NCBI GenBank assembly: GCA_016218045.1
Contig: JACRFB010000041.1
Location: forward strand, 1-58,476
Direction of reading: 5' to 3'
DNA: 58,476 nucleotides
Origin: Ignavibacteriota bacterium
GTDB lineage: Bacteria; Bacteroidota; Ignavibacteria; SZUA-365
Below are positions 50,799 to 58,476 of the stretch, piece by piece. A program made the translations under genes and the position numbers. Every line of letters begins with the position of its first letter. Within the stretch, counting starts at the first letter, position 1. The notes beneath the pieces were generated by a model. The model ran no database searches, was not told the DNA's origin, and saw only the letters and a program-made list of their open reading frames with translations.

Positions 50799-50846
50799 GC
50801 TTCGGGACGCCCCCTTTCTCACACGCGACGGTTCGGTGATATCCGC

Positions 50847-52226
50847 CTATTGCAGTATGTGAAGGGTGCCCGCACTCTGCTTCGTGCCGGAGTGTGCGCG
50901 GTAATGATACACACCGTTCGGCATGAGTGAACTGTCCCACATCGCTCTCGACGCGGCGTCACTGCGGATGTGTGCGACGTGTACACCGAGTGTGTTGAAG
51001 ATGTCGATCTCGAACGCGGTCTCGCGCGACACCGGAACGTCGAAGCGGACGATGCCGCGCGCAGGATTCGGGTATGCGTGAATGGTGAAGTCCGTTTCTC
51101 CTACCGGCTGCCCGTTTATTCCCGCCACTATATCGCGCGGGAGGCGCAGGGCCGGATCTCCGGAGAGGACCATACGCATTGCTTCCCAGGCAGCGCTGCG
51201 CTCACGGATCGCCGCGAGCAGCGCCGAGCCGACCGCGACACCGTCGTTGATCATGGCCCTGTGCGCGTATGTGAGAATGGACGAAATTATTCCTGCGTAG
51301 TTCAGGCCCGACGAACCGATCGTCGCAACCGCGCCGCCCTTCGGTCGCAGAAGCAGCGTGCCGAATAATTCCTCCTGCCCTGTGAGCGCCTTCTGTGAAC
51401 ACGCCACAGTGCTGACGACGAACGGTGACGCGGGCAGGGCAACCGAGTCCAGGTTGTCATACGTCAGAAGTCGCTCGTGTGACCAGCCCCAGCGCGCCCC
51501 GTGTCCATAATACAAGAGGACGCGCGTGCCCGAGCGAAGCGTATTCCACATGGTTTCGCGGGACGCGTACTGTGCCGAGCCCGCGAGCGCGGATAACATC
51601 ACGCGCCGCGTGGCCGAGGGGAAATTGGACGAGGCGTCGTTCTCCGCAATAGTCTCGAAGAGGGCCCCGTCCCGGGAGTCGATCAATTGCAGAAAGTCGA
51701 GCGGCACATCGCCGCGCCGCATCGAGTCGGTAAAATACCGCGTCTTGGCGAGACACAGTTCCGCGGCCGCGCTGTCGGATACGGGGAAGCGTCCGATGGC
51801 GGCGTCGGGCTGTGTGTCGTTCTGATTTTGATTGACCACGAAAGGCCAGTCGTGATAGGCGGTGTCCGGCACCTGCATATCGGTTGAAACATGCTGCCAC
51901 GTGGGGATGATGTTGCTATCGCCGAGGAGCAGAACGAATGCGGGATACGGGGGCGTCCACGTCGTCATCGCGTAGCTCAGAAAATCACGCAGCGACTGCC
52001 GCGACTCCGCGGCCGGAAATTCGCGCGCGATATCGGCGATGTCGACGGGCATCGACACAAGGCCTTTCGCGGCACGCCACTGTGCATGCAATGCGGCTGG
52101 ACCGGCGCAGACGGAGGAATGGATGATCAGGTAGTCCGCGTGATTCGCGGAGGAATGAAGCTGCGCGTGTACGGTACAGGACAGGACGAGGACAAGCAGA
52201 ACACCCACTCCGCGGAACAGCGCCAT
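50847..52226 (-). CDS. gingipain-fold C25 family protein with type IX sorting domain
   Basis: 459 residues: signal peptide (LFRGVGVLLVLVLSCTVHAQ), then a C25-like domain with HADYLIIHSSVCAGPAALHAQW, PAFVLLLGDSNI, GRFPVSD, RVLLYYGHGARWGW (likely catalytic histidine) and STVACSQ (likely catalytic cysteine). The C-terminal part (FTIHAYPNPARGIVRFDV ... GVYHYRAHSGTKQSAGTLHILQ) is a type IX secretion/attachment signal. ATG 52226 starts the signal peptide. Gingipain-type enzymes are cysteine proteases; this one is short, without the pro-domain, so activity needs testing. Probably exported to the surface. Confidence 0.85.
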   Translation of the reverse strand: MALFRGVGVLLVLVLSCTVHAQLHSSANHADYLIIHSSVCAGPAALHAQWRAAKGLVSMPVDIADIAREFPAAESRQSLRDFLSYAMTTWTPPYPAFVLLLGDSNIIPTWQHVSTDMQVPDTAYHDWPFVVNQNQNDTQPDAAIGRFPVSDSAAAELCLAKTRYFTDSMRRGDVPLDFLQLIDSRDGALFETIAENDASSNFPSATRRVMLSALAGSAQYASRETMWNTLRSGTRVLLYYGHGARWGWSHERLLTYDNLDSVALPASPFVVSTVACSQKALTGQEELFGTLLLRPKGGAVATIGSSGLNYAGIISSILTYAHRAMINDGVAVGSALLAAIRERSAAWEAMRMVLSGDPALRLPRDIVAGINGQPVGETDFTIHAYPNPARGIVRFDVPVSRETAFEIDIFNTLGVHVAHIRSDAASRAMWDSSLMPNGVYHYRAHSGTKQSAGTLHILQ

Positions 52227-52406
52227 GGTACACCCTTTAATATGTCGGAAACTGGATGGAACAGAATGTTTCGAATCTACCGGTATCAACGGTCCGGTGC
52301 GAGGCAGATCCGCGTCCGTGATGTACTGGTGACTCTTCCGTCACTGCCGTGGTGGAAGGATGCGCCACCTGTCTGCGCGACGTGGCCGCGCTTGTGGTCC
52401 GGCCGC

Positions 52407-54008
52407 TTACTCCCAGCCATCCGCGACGCGTGGTTTTGCTCCGCGCGTAAATGACAGCAGCAGTGTCATGGCGGCAAAAACAAGATAGGCGAGTCCGAAT
52501 TGTTGCGGCACGCGTGCGGCGAATCCGTCGAGTGTCCATGGCAGGTACATGGCGCCGTCGGGCAGAGCGGAGTGCACCACACCGAAGAACGAAAGCACGG
52601 CGAGAACGGTGAGATACGCCGCGGCGTGTTTCAGCCGTTTGTCGATCAGCTCTGCGAGGAAGGCGCCCCACAGCATGGCGGTGACAATGAAGCCGTTGCC
52701 CAGGGCGACGATGACCAGCAGTTCCGGAAGGGCCTTGCCTGCTCCTGTGAGCAGGGCGGCAAATCGCGCGGGATCCACGTACTCGGGATTGCCGAGTTTT
52801 ATCGCGAGCAATCGTGCAACGGTCGGAAAAAACGCGAAGCCCACGGCCCACGCATGCCGCGAGGGGCAGGCGTGGAACGACTGCATCATGATGTCGAGGG
52901 CGACAAAGATCAGAATCGGCGCCAGCGCTGCGCGGGGAATCAGTTCGACCACAAAGGACACATACCCGAGCATGCCACCGAGACCGATGAAGAGTCCGGT
53001 CGCGAGTGTGTACCCCGCGCGTGCTCCCATGCGTTTGTAGGCGGGCTGACCGATGTACGGGGTCGACTGTGCAACGCCGCCCGTGATGCCAGCCAGCAGC
53101 GTCGCAAAGGCCTCTGTGAGCAGGATGTTGCGCGTGTTGTAATCGTCGCCCGCAACACGCGCGCTTTCGGTGGTGTTGATGCCGCCGACGACGGTGAGAA
53201 TGCCGAACGGTATCGAGAGGGGGAGATATTTCAGCGCGGGCTCAAGTCCCGTGATGAAGTCGAGTGTGGGAATCGGCAGGCCGAAGTGCAGTTCGAGCGG
53301 GGGGAAGGCAAAGGCGCTGCCGCCTGCCCAGCCGGAGGGTCCGAGCGCGTAATACAGAGCGGTTCCAACGACGACGGCGACAAACACTCCCGGAAGATTC
53401 CACGGCAGTTTGACGCCTGCCACGAGTGTGGTGAAGACGATGCCGAGGGCGACGAGTCCGACAATCGGCATCCCGAATATGTCGATGAGCGGTATGGCGC
53501 CGATGAGGGCGAGCCCGATGCCCGCAAGAGAACCGAGCAGGCCCGCCTGCGGCACTATCCTCTGCACCCACTGACCGATGAAGGAAAAGACCACCTTGAC
53601 CACACCGATCATCACCATCGTCGCCATGCCGATGTACCAGGTCATCATCGCGGCATCGCGCACGGCCATACCGTCGGCCTTCATCGCGAGGAAGGCGGGG
53701 CCGAGCACCACCAGCGCTATGCCGATGGTCGAGGGCGTGTCGAGTCCGAGCGGCATCGCCGTAATATCGGATCTGCCGGTCTTTTTCATCAGCCGCCATG
53801 CCATCCACGTGTACACCGCATCGCCGAACAACACGCCCAGCGCCGTCCCGGGAAACATCCGTGTGTACACGATGTCCGCCGGAAAACCGAACGCAAAGAT
53901 CAGAATGCCGGCAAGAAACGACAGCACCGTGAGATTGTCGAACATCAGGCCGAAGAAGCCGTTGAGGTCGCCCAAAGCAAACCAGCGGACACGCGTCGAT
54001 GAGGTCAT
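52407..54008 (-). CDS. nucleobase:cation symporter-like permease
   Basis: A 533-residue multi-pass protein with about 12-14 helices. The opening [34 protein letters not shown] and later [37 protein letters not shown] resemble the NCS2/AzgA-like permease group for purines or related compounds. It starts at ATG 54008, directly after a GTGGAAA minisatellite; the frame remains open through the repeat and would add heptapeptide repeats if translated. A nucleoside transporter gene lies upstream on the same strand (gap 54009-54207). Likely salvage function; substrate unknown. Confidence 0.75.
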   Translation of the reverse strand: MTSSTRVRWFALGDLNGFFGLMFDNLTVLSFLAGILIFAFGFPADIVYTRMFPGTALGVLFGDAVYTWMAWRLMKKTGRSDITAMPLGLDTPSTIGIALVVLGPAFLAMKADGMAVRDAAMMTWYIGMATMVMIGVVKVVFSFIGQWVQRIVPQAGLLGSLAGIGLALIGAIPLIDIFGMPIVGLVALGIVFTTLVAGVKLPWNLPGVFVAVVVGTALYYALGPSGWAGGSAFAFPPLELHFGLPIPTLDFITGLEPALKYLPLSIPFGILTVVGGINTTESARVAGDDYNTRNILLTEAFATLLAGITGGVAQSTPYIGQPAYKRMGARAGYTLATGLFIGLGGMLGYVSFVVELIPRAALAPILIFVALDIMMQSFHACPSRHAWAVGFAFFPTVARLLAIKLGNPEYVDPARFAALLTGAGKALPELLVIVALGNGFIVTAMLWGAFLAELIDKRLKHAAAYLTVLAVLSFFGVVHSALPDGAMYLPWTLDGFAARVPQQFGLAYLVFAAMTLLLSFTRGAKPRVADGWE

Positions 54009-54010
54009 AC

Positions 54011-54138
54011 AGGTGGAAAGTGAAAGGTGGAAAGTGGAAAGTGGAAAGTGGAAAGTGGAAAGTGAAAAGTGGAAAGTGGAAAGTGAAAAGTGGAAAGTGG
54101 AAAGTGAAAAGTGGAAGGTGGAAAGTGAAAGGTGGAAT
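54011..54138. repeat. GTGGAAA heptanucleotide minisatellite
   Basis: About 18 units of 7 bp (GTGGAAA, with variants GTGAAAA, GTGAAAG, GTGGAAG) run from 54011 to 54138 and abut the permease start codon at 54008 with only 2 bp between. In the minus direction one frame reads LSTFHFS repeats. The next 60 bp (54139-54207) contain CTATATCCTA-type repeats and no gene. Confidence 0.92.
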
Positions 54139-54207
54139 GGGAGCATGATTCCCACGCGCGAGTTCGTGTCTCTCAGCTCCGAGCTCCTATATCCTATATC
54201 CTAGCTC

Positions 54208-55527
54208 CTAGACAAGCATTCCCGCAATCGCCGCCATCATCCACGTCGCGATGCTTCCTCCGAGGACGGACCGCAGCCCGAGGCGCGCGATATCAGCGCG
54301 GCGGTTTTCCGCCAGCGGACCGATGCCTCCGAGCTGAATCGCCATCGACGAGAAATTGGCGAAGCCGCAGAGCGCGTAGGTTGCGATGACGATCGATTTG
54401 TCGCCGAGCGCACCCGCGCCGACCAGCTCAGCCATACGGGAATAGGCGACAAATTCGTTGAGCACGAGTTTGATGCCGAGCAGGCTCCCGACATTCATCG
54501 CGTCGTGCCACGGCACGCCGATCGTATAGGCGATGAATTGGAAGACGAAACCGAAGAGCAGTTCGAGCGAGAGCGGACCGCCATATGCCGCGCGCAAGGC
54601 CGTGTTCCATCCGGCAGCATCGCCGACCCAGCCGAGCAGCGCGTTTGCAAGCGCGATGACGGCGATAAACGCGACGAGCATGCCGCCGACATTGATCGCG
54701 AGGCGCACGCCGTCGGCGGCGCCCGACGCGGCTGCGTCGATCATGTTCACATGTGTTTTTTCGATGGAGAGTTTGACGGATCCCATCGTCTGCGGCTCGC
54801 CTGTTTCCGGCACGAGCATTTTTGCGACGACCATCGTCGCGGGCGCGGCCATGATGCAGGCCGCGAGGAAGTGGCCTGCGAATCGCACCTGTTCGGCCTC
54901 CGCTGCGGTGCCCGCGGCCGCTGCGGCGGCGGTGCCGAGCATCTGCACGTAGGCGGCGAGCACGCCCCCGGCGATGTGGGCCATCCCGCTGGTCAGCACC
55001 GTGAAGAGTTCGGATTCCGTCAGCGTCTTGAGATAGGGGCGGATGACGAGTGGTGCCTCGGTCTGGCCGATGAAGGTGTTGGCCGCGACGTTCAGCGACT
55101 CCGCGCCGCTTGTGCCGAGCACGCGCAGCATGATCCACGCCATGCCCTGCACCACCCGCTGCATAAGGCCCGCATGGTACAGGATGCCCATGAGCGCGGC
55201 GAAGAAGATGATTGTCGGCAGCACCTGAAACGCAAAAAAGAAGCCGAGACTGCCCTGCGCGCCCGGGGCGTTTGCGAGCGGGCCGAATACAAATCGAGCG
55301 CCGTCGGCCGCGAAGCCGAACACAAATACGAAGAAGCGGCTCAACTCCTGAAACACCCAGCGACCCGCCGAGGTTTTGAGAACCAGCAGAGCGAAGCCGA
55401 ATTGCAGCCCTATGCCTATTGCGACAAGCCGCCAGGGAATACGTCTGCGATTGGTGGAGAAAACAAAACCCACCGCGAGCACCAGCACGATCCCGAGAAG
55501 ACCGCGCACTACGCCATCAAATGTCAT
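54208..55527 (-). CDS. concentrative nucleoside transporter (NupC family)
   Basis: A 439-residue CNT-family membrane protein with about 10-12 helices. Hallmarks: GFFFAFQVLPTIIFFAALMGILYHAG, GTSGAESLNVAANTFIGQTEAPLVIRPYL, ELFTVLTSGMAHIAGGVLAAYVQMLG, and later GFANFSSMAIQLGGIGPLAENRRADIARLGLRSVLGG. Takes up nucleosides with sodium or proton. The ATG at 55527 (MTFDGVVRGLLG) is favoured over the longer frame. Neighbouring permease and this gene suggest a nucleotide-salvage pair, although they are separated by a repeat tract. Confidence 0.92.
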   Translation of the reverse strand: MTFDGVVRGLLGIVLVLAVGFVFSTNRRRIPWRLVAIGIGLQFGFALLVLKTSAGRWVFQELSRFFVFVFGFAADGARFVFGPLANAPGAQGSLGFFFAFQVLPTIIFFAALMGILYHAGLMQRVVQGMAWIMLRVLGTSGAESLNVAANTFIGQTEAPLVIRPYLKTLTESELFTVLTSGMAHIAGGVLAAYVQMLGTAAAAAAGTAAEAEQVRFAGHFLAACIMAAPATMVVAKMLVPETGEPQTMGSVKLSIEKTHVNMIDAAASGAADGVRLAINVGGMLVAFIAVIALANALLGWVGDAAGWNTALRAAYGGPLSLELLFGFVFQFIAYTIGVPWHDAMNVGSLLGIKLVLNEFVAYSRMAELVGAGALGDKSIVIATYALCGFANFSSMAIQLGGIGPLAENRRADIARLGLRSVLGGSIATWMMAAIAGMLV

Positions 55528-55665
55528 GGATACACAAACGATCAGGAATGAACAGCAAGGGGAAGTCGCGCCGGCTCCGCTAAGCGCAGTCCCATAATGC
55601 AGAATCCTGCGATGAAAATCCACCGCTGCGTGTCCTTGCCTGCGCCAGCATTTTGCTCAACCACC

Positions 55666-55917
55666 TAGTATCCTCACAGCCGCGTGAGGATACGGGAGAC
55701 AGTCCTCGAGCCAACTCCTGCCTCCCGACTTCGCTTTGCTGTATCCGCACACCCGCGTGAGGATACAGGAGGAAGGAGACAGGAGACATGCACTGAGTCG
55801 ACTCCTGTCTCCCCGTCCCACTCAGTTTCATCCTCGCATTCGCGTGAGGATACAGGAGGAAGGAGACAGGAGACACGCACTGATTCCACTCCTGTCTCCT
55901 GTATCCCGTCTCCTCAC
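55666..55917. repeat. 87-bp interspersed repeat, three units (first copy)
   Basis: Three units start near 55668, 55741 and 55828 (73 and 87 bp apart). Each holds a hairpin TATCC(T/G)CAC...GTGAGGATA and then a second pair AGGAGACAGGAG / CTCCTGTCTCC. The first unit lacks about 14 bp. Length being a multiple of three explains long open frames through the tract; these frames are not believed to be genes. Gap 55528-56108 contains nothing else but the pyrimidine tract and terminator below. Confidence 0.9.
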
Positions 55918-55918
55918 T

Positions 55919-56050
55919 CGCACCCAGAAGATCGGCCTACCCATCTACCATCTACCAACTACCCATCTACTCCTGTCTCCTGCCTCCTGTCTCCTCACAC
56001 GAACAGAGCAGATCGATCTACCATCTACCCATCTACCAACTACCAACCTA
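55919..56050. repeat. CTACC-rich polypyrimidine tract
   Basis: CTACCATCTACC, CTCCTGTCTCC and related words continue from the 87-bp array to the terminator. Most of this tract is repeated nearly unchanged at 58235-58313. The AACAGAGCAGATCGATC segment is shared too. No coding potential. Confidence 0.85.
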
Positions 56051-56055
56051 CTAAG

Positions 56056-56086
56056 CCAAAAAAAAGCCCCGCACTTGGCGGGGCCT
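56056..56086 (-). terminator. Rho-independent terminator of the type IX-secreted protein gene
   Basis: Minus-strand GCCCCGC and GCGGGGC form a 7-bp GC stem around CAAGT, followed by eight or more U residues. It lies 25-50 bp after the stop at 56109. The same structure is repeated at 58319-58346 after the paralogous gene. Confidence 0.93.
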
Positions 56087-56108
56087 TGTAAACACAAAGA
56101 ATGAAAAA

Positions 56109-57668
56109 CTACTTCGCGAGCGCCATCTTGATCGTCTTCGTAAACGTCAAGCCCGACTCCACACCCGTCATCGTGATCGTCGCGACATAGTTGCCGCTCG
56201 ACAGATTCGTGGCATCGAAGTTCGCCGTATGCACCCCCGCGTCAACGCGGCCGTCAACAAGCGTCGCGATTGTGCGTCCGTACATGTCGCTCACCGTGAG
56301 TGTCACCTGCGAGGCTTCCGGCGCGGTGTAACGGATCGACGTCGAAGGATTAAACGGATTCGGATAGTTCTGATCCATGTCGAAGGTCTCGCGCGAGAAT
56401 GCGCCCGGCTTCGGTGTTCCGTGCGTCTTCATCCAGTTCAGCTTGATCGCGATGTAATCGAAGTTGTTCACCAGGCCGTTGCCATCGCTGTCCATGTAAC
56501 ACCCCATGGCGGTTTGCCAGGGCACGGACGGCTGGCCGACCCACATGTAATACGTGAACGGATTCGTCGGCGCGTCGGCGCGGTAGCGGGCCGGACCGGA
56601 CAGCCACATCGGAGCCAGATTCGCATCGAAGATATATTTGTTCAATGCCTTGCGATCGCCGAAGTTCGCGATGCCGTCGTTGTTCACGTCGCCGGGATAC
56701 ACAAGGCACGGCGTCTTGCCGGCCGCGATCAGCATCAGCGAGTTTGACGGGAGTGGCTTCGTGAGCGGCGTGTTGCACGTGCTCAGCGATGTCACCTGAT
56801 AGTCAACTCGGTAGTACCCCTCGGGGAGCGTCGACGGAAGCGTGATCGGCTGCGAGCCATAGAGAGGTATGCCGGCCTGCTTGTTGACGGTGAACGACGT
56901 GGTCCACTCGGGCACACTCGTCGACCCGCCGATGCGGAAGAACTTCAGATCGAAGGTGGTGCTGGTTGCACCGGCCGGGAACAGCACCGAGTACTTGAAG
57001 TACATGGTCGCGCCCGGATTTGTGTACGCCAGCGGATTACCGGCCTGATCGGTGGCATCGATGGTGATAGCATCGGCCGGAATGTTGCAGCCCTCGGCAT
57101 ACCGCACCGCGCCGAACCACTTCCAACCCGAGACGAAATTCCATGCGGGCACGCCGCCGGCGGTCCCGCCATACACACCATACCCATCAACAACGATTTT
57201 CAGACGTGAATCCTGCCACGTCGATGGCACTGCCGCGCCGGGCTGACCCCAGACGACGAGGTTGTCATTAAAAAGGACAAACGACGCTTTTTCTCCCGGC
57301 GCAAGCACCAGGTTGATGTCGACGGGAATTTCTTCCAGGCCCACAAACACGGGACAGTTCGCGGCGAGGTACCCTGTTCCCGCATAGGTCCAACCCGTGT
57401 TCACCGCCTGCTGGGGACCGAGACGGTACCACACCTCGACATTCCCCGCGCCGAGGTAACAGATCGACGGACTGATACGGCAGATCTTGACATAGTCGAG
57501 GGCCTCGACTTCGAAGGAGATTCCTTCATACCCTGATGCACTGCCTGTGTACTGGTACGCTGTCAGAAGGTACGGGCACTGAGCATGTGCCGTGCCCGTG
57601 TTCGTGAAGAACGACCCGAGCAACAACGCGCCAAAAAGCATCACCACAAACGCGAAACGATGGGACAT
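56109..57668 (-). CDS. large secreted protein with dockerin-like motif and type IX sorting domain
   Basis: 519 residues from the ATG at 57668, which has a GAGGGG site upstream: signal peptide (FAFVVMLFGALLLGSFFTNTGTAHAQ), a long beta-rich region, a calcium-binding dockerin-type pair (YPGDVNNDGIANFGDRKALN and MDSDGNGLVNNFDYIAI), then the type IX signal (MDQNYPNPFNPSTSIRYTAPEASQ...VESGLTFTKTIKMALAK). No enzymatic motif was recognised. The dockerin-like repeats may bind a partner or calcium. Its C-terminal codons and terminator recur exactly downstream of the 87-bp array, so the gene at the window edge is a paralogue. Preceded upstream by a candidate promoter. Confidence 0.85.
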   Translation of the reverse strand: MSHRFAFVVMLFGALLLGSFFTNTGTAHAQCPYLLTAYQYTGSASGYEGISFEVEALDYVKICRISPSICYLGAGNVEVWYRLGPQQAVNTGWTYAGTGYLAANCPVFVGLEEIPVDINLVLAPGEKASFVLFNDNLVVWGQPGAAVPSTWQDSRLKIVVDGYGVYGGTAGGVPAWNFVSGWKWFGAVRYAEGCNIPADAITIDATDQAGNPLAYTNPGATMYFKYSVLFPAGATSTTFDLKFFRIGGSTSVPEWTTSFTVNKQAGIPLYGSQPITLPSTLPEGYYRVDYQVTSLSTCNTPLTKPLPSNSLMLIAAGKTPCLVYPGDVNNDGIANFGDRKALNKYIFDANLAPMWLSGPARYRADAPTNPFTYYMWVGQPSVPWQTAMGCYMDSDGNGLVNNFDYIAIKLNWMKTHGTPKPGAFSRETFDMDQNYPNPFNPSTSIRYTAPEASQVTLTVSDMYGRTIATLVDGRVDAGVHTANFDATNLSSGNYVATITMTGVESGLTFTKTIKMALAK

Positions 57669-57754
57669 AAAACACCCCTCTTTCTGATGGTTGAATTGGC
57701 TCACACCGGTGTGGTCATGAAACCTTGATTGTTCAACAGAAGTGAACTCCAACA

Positions 57755-57783
57755 ATGTTAGATCGTTTCTTCCATGATTGCAA
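57755..57783 (-). promoter_or_regulatory. candidate promoter of the type IX-secreted protein gene
   Basis: Minus-strand TTGCAA (57783-57778) and TAACAT (57760-57755) with a 17-bp spacer. Predicted start near 57748, 80 bp before the ATG. Moderate match only. The interval 57669-57907 has no gene. Confidence 0.45.
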
Positions 57784-57907
57784 GGTAAAATCATGTGCCA
57801 ATTTGTCACACTCCTTTCGATTACCACCAATTCACCCACGATTTATCGCGTTTTCCCTCTGTCATTTCGTGCAACACTGCTTAGGCGTGTCTTCCGATTT
57901 CATTGCG

Positions 57908-58256
57908 CTGTATCCTCACATCCGCGTGAGGATACAGGAGGAAGGAGACAGGAGACAGTCCTCGAGCCACCTCCTGTCTCCCGACTTCGCGTTGCTGTAT
58001 CCGCACAGCCGCGTGAGGATACAGGAGCAAGGAGACAGGAGACAGGCCTCGAACCAACTCCTGTCTCCCGACTTCGCTTTACTGTATCCGCACAGCCGCG
58101 TGAGGATACAGGAGGAAGGAGACAGGAGACAGTCCTCGAGCCAACTCCTGTCTCCCGACTTCGCTTTACTGTATCCGCACAGCCGCGTGAGGATACAGGA
58201 TAAAGGAGACAGGAGACAGGCACTGAGTCGACTCCTGTCTCCTGTCTCCTGTCTCC
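57908..58256. repeat. 87-bp interspersed repeat, four units (second copy)
   Basis: Four units start at 57908, 57995, 58082 and 58169, exactly 87 bp apart, with few substitutions. Every unit carries the GTGAGGATA hairpin and the GGAGACAGGAG/CTCCTGTCTCC pair, so up to eight hairpins are possible. It is closely related to the array at 55666-55917. Long frames through it repeat 29 codons and are considered spurious. Confidence 0.93.
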
Positions 58257-58313
58257 TCACACGAACAGAGCAGATCGATCTACCCTCTACCATCTACCAA
58301 CTACCAACCTACT

Positions 58314-58347
58314 AAGCCAAAAAAAAAGCCCCGCACTTGGCGGGGCC
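58314..58347 (-). terminator. Rho-independent terminator (paralogue copy)
   Basis: GCCCCGC (58328-58334) and GCGGGGC (58340-58346) with a U-tract on the minus-strand side (A-run at 58319-58327). It ends the gene at the window edge and duplicates 56056-56086. Confidence 0.92.
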
Positions 58348-58370
58348 CTGTAATCACAAAGAATGAAAAA

Positions 58371-58476
58371 CTACTTCGCGAGCGCCATCTTGATCGTCTT
58401 CGTAAACGTCAAGCCCGACTCCACACCCGTCATCGTGATCGTCGCGACATAGTTGCCGCTCGACAGATTCGTGGCA
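58371..58476 (-). CDS. type IX-secreted protein, C-terminal fragment (gene runs off the window)
   Basis: Only the last 34 codons and the stop are inside the window. The 106 bases are identical to 56109-56214, ending VESGLTFTKTIKMALAK, the C-terminal strand of a type IX sorting domain. So it is a close paralogue of the gene at 56109-57668. The rest is not visible, so the catalytic or structural part is unknown. Identity over this stretch and a shared terminator suggest recent duplication or gene conversion. Confidence 0.9.
   Translation of the reverse strand, partial: ATNLSSGNYVATITMTGVESGLTFTKTIKMALAK

Noticed and set aside
52500-54002. Long plus-strand open frame over the permease gene
   Set aside because: Antisense shadow of a protein with recognisable membrane helices; composition is extremely charged and lacks any motif.
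57908-58256. CRISPR array
   Set aside because: Repeat units follow each other directly without unique spacers, contain hairpins over most of their length and have no cas gene nearby.
55684-58315. Frames reading 29-residue repeats (LYPHSRVRIQEEGDRRQ-type)
   Set aside because: They come from an 87-bp repeat whose length is divisible by three. Both strands stay open, and no signal peptide, start context or conservation argues for translation.

Overview
The window looks like chromosome from a GC-rich member of the Bacteroidota/Chlorobiota (FCB) group, perhaps an Ignavibacteria- or Kapabacteria-like lineage. Signs of this are type IX secretion C-terminal signals (50847-52226, 56109-57668, 58371-58476), a DUF2723 GT-C protein, a DUF3098-like small membrane protein, a Bacteroidota-type promoter upstream of rpsT and many genes without a clear Shine-Dalgarno. 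The exact taxon is an inference. No phage, transposase or CRISPR array was recognised.

Layout. 1-4220 (+): asnS, ppa and an ABC ATPase/permease pair, with polypyrimidine minisatellites between genes. 4287-20958 (-): a redox island. Its regulatory end holds a sensor kinase with a periplasmic c-type heme motif and an NtrC-type sigma-54 activator. Next come a stand-alone receiver, a tetraheme cytochrome, an NHL-propeller lipoprotein, a SUMF1-fold lipoprotein, an octaheme cytochrome and a small outer-membrane protein. A second unit follows: a large predicted beta-barrel, a cytochrome with 10 CXXCH plus one CX4CH site, ResB and CcsA (cytochrome c maturation), and two more NHL-propeller proteins. 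21343-22789 (+): cold-shock protein, pgsA, pgpA. 22829-32260 (-): glycosyltransferases, Wzx, Wzy-like, Wzz-like and Wza-like proteins for surface polysaccharide, two tRNAs (Leu-UAA, Cys-GCA) and a UDP-xylose-synthase-like dehydratase. 32330-49783 (-): DUF2723 protein, LolD and two LolC/E permeases, prfB with its +1 frameshift, PhoH, a LysM protein, a lipoprotein, a Dus enzyme, a glycosyltransferase, wecB, two tandem PrsW-like proteins, a CorC-like protein and rpsT. 49852-58476: YbjQ-like and GIY-YIG proteins, a gingipain-fold C25 protein, two nucleobase/nucleoside transporters, and two tandem type IX-secreted proteins separated by an 87-bp repeat array.

Most interesting system: 4287-20958 has the parts expected of a regulated extracellular electron transfer apparatus. 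These are a secreted OmcE-like tetraheme cytochrome (a candidate polymerising nanowire subunit), a larger cytochrome whose N-terminal domain resembles it, an outer-membrane barrel, beta-propellers, and dedicated heme-ligation proteins. I found three copies of an 18-bp palindrome (consensus STGGGGNAAATRRCCCAY). Two lie upstream of the receiver/tetraheme unit and one upstream of the barrel/cytochrome unit, each about 130-175 bp upstream of a sigma-54-like element. I infer that the heme-sensing two-component system controls both units through these sites.

A second theme is the number of short tandem-repeat tracts of different units next to gene starts or ends. At the right edge there is an 87-bp hairpin-bearing repeat family together with duplicated type IX sorting-domain DNA.
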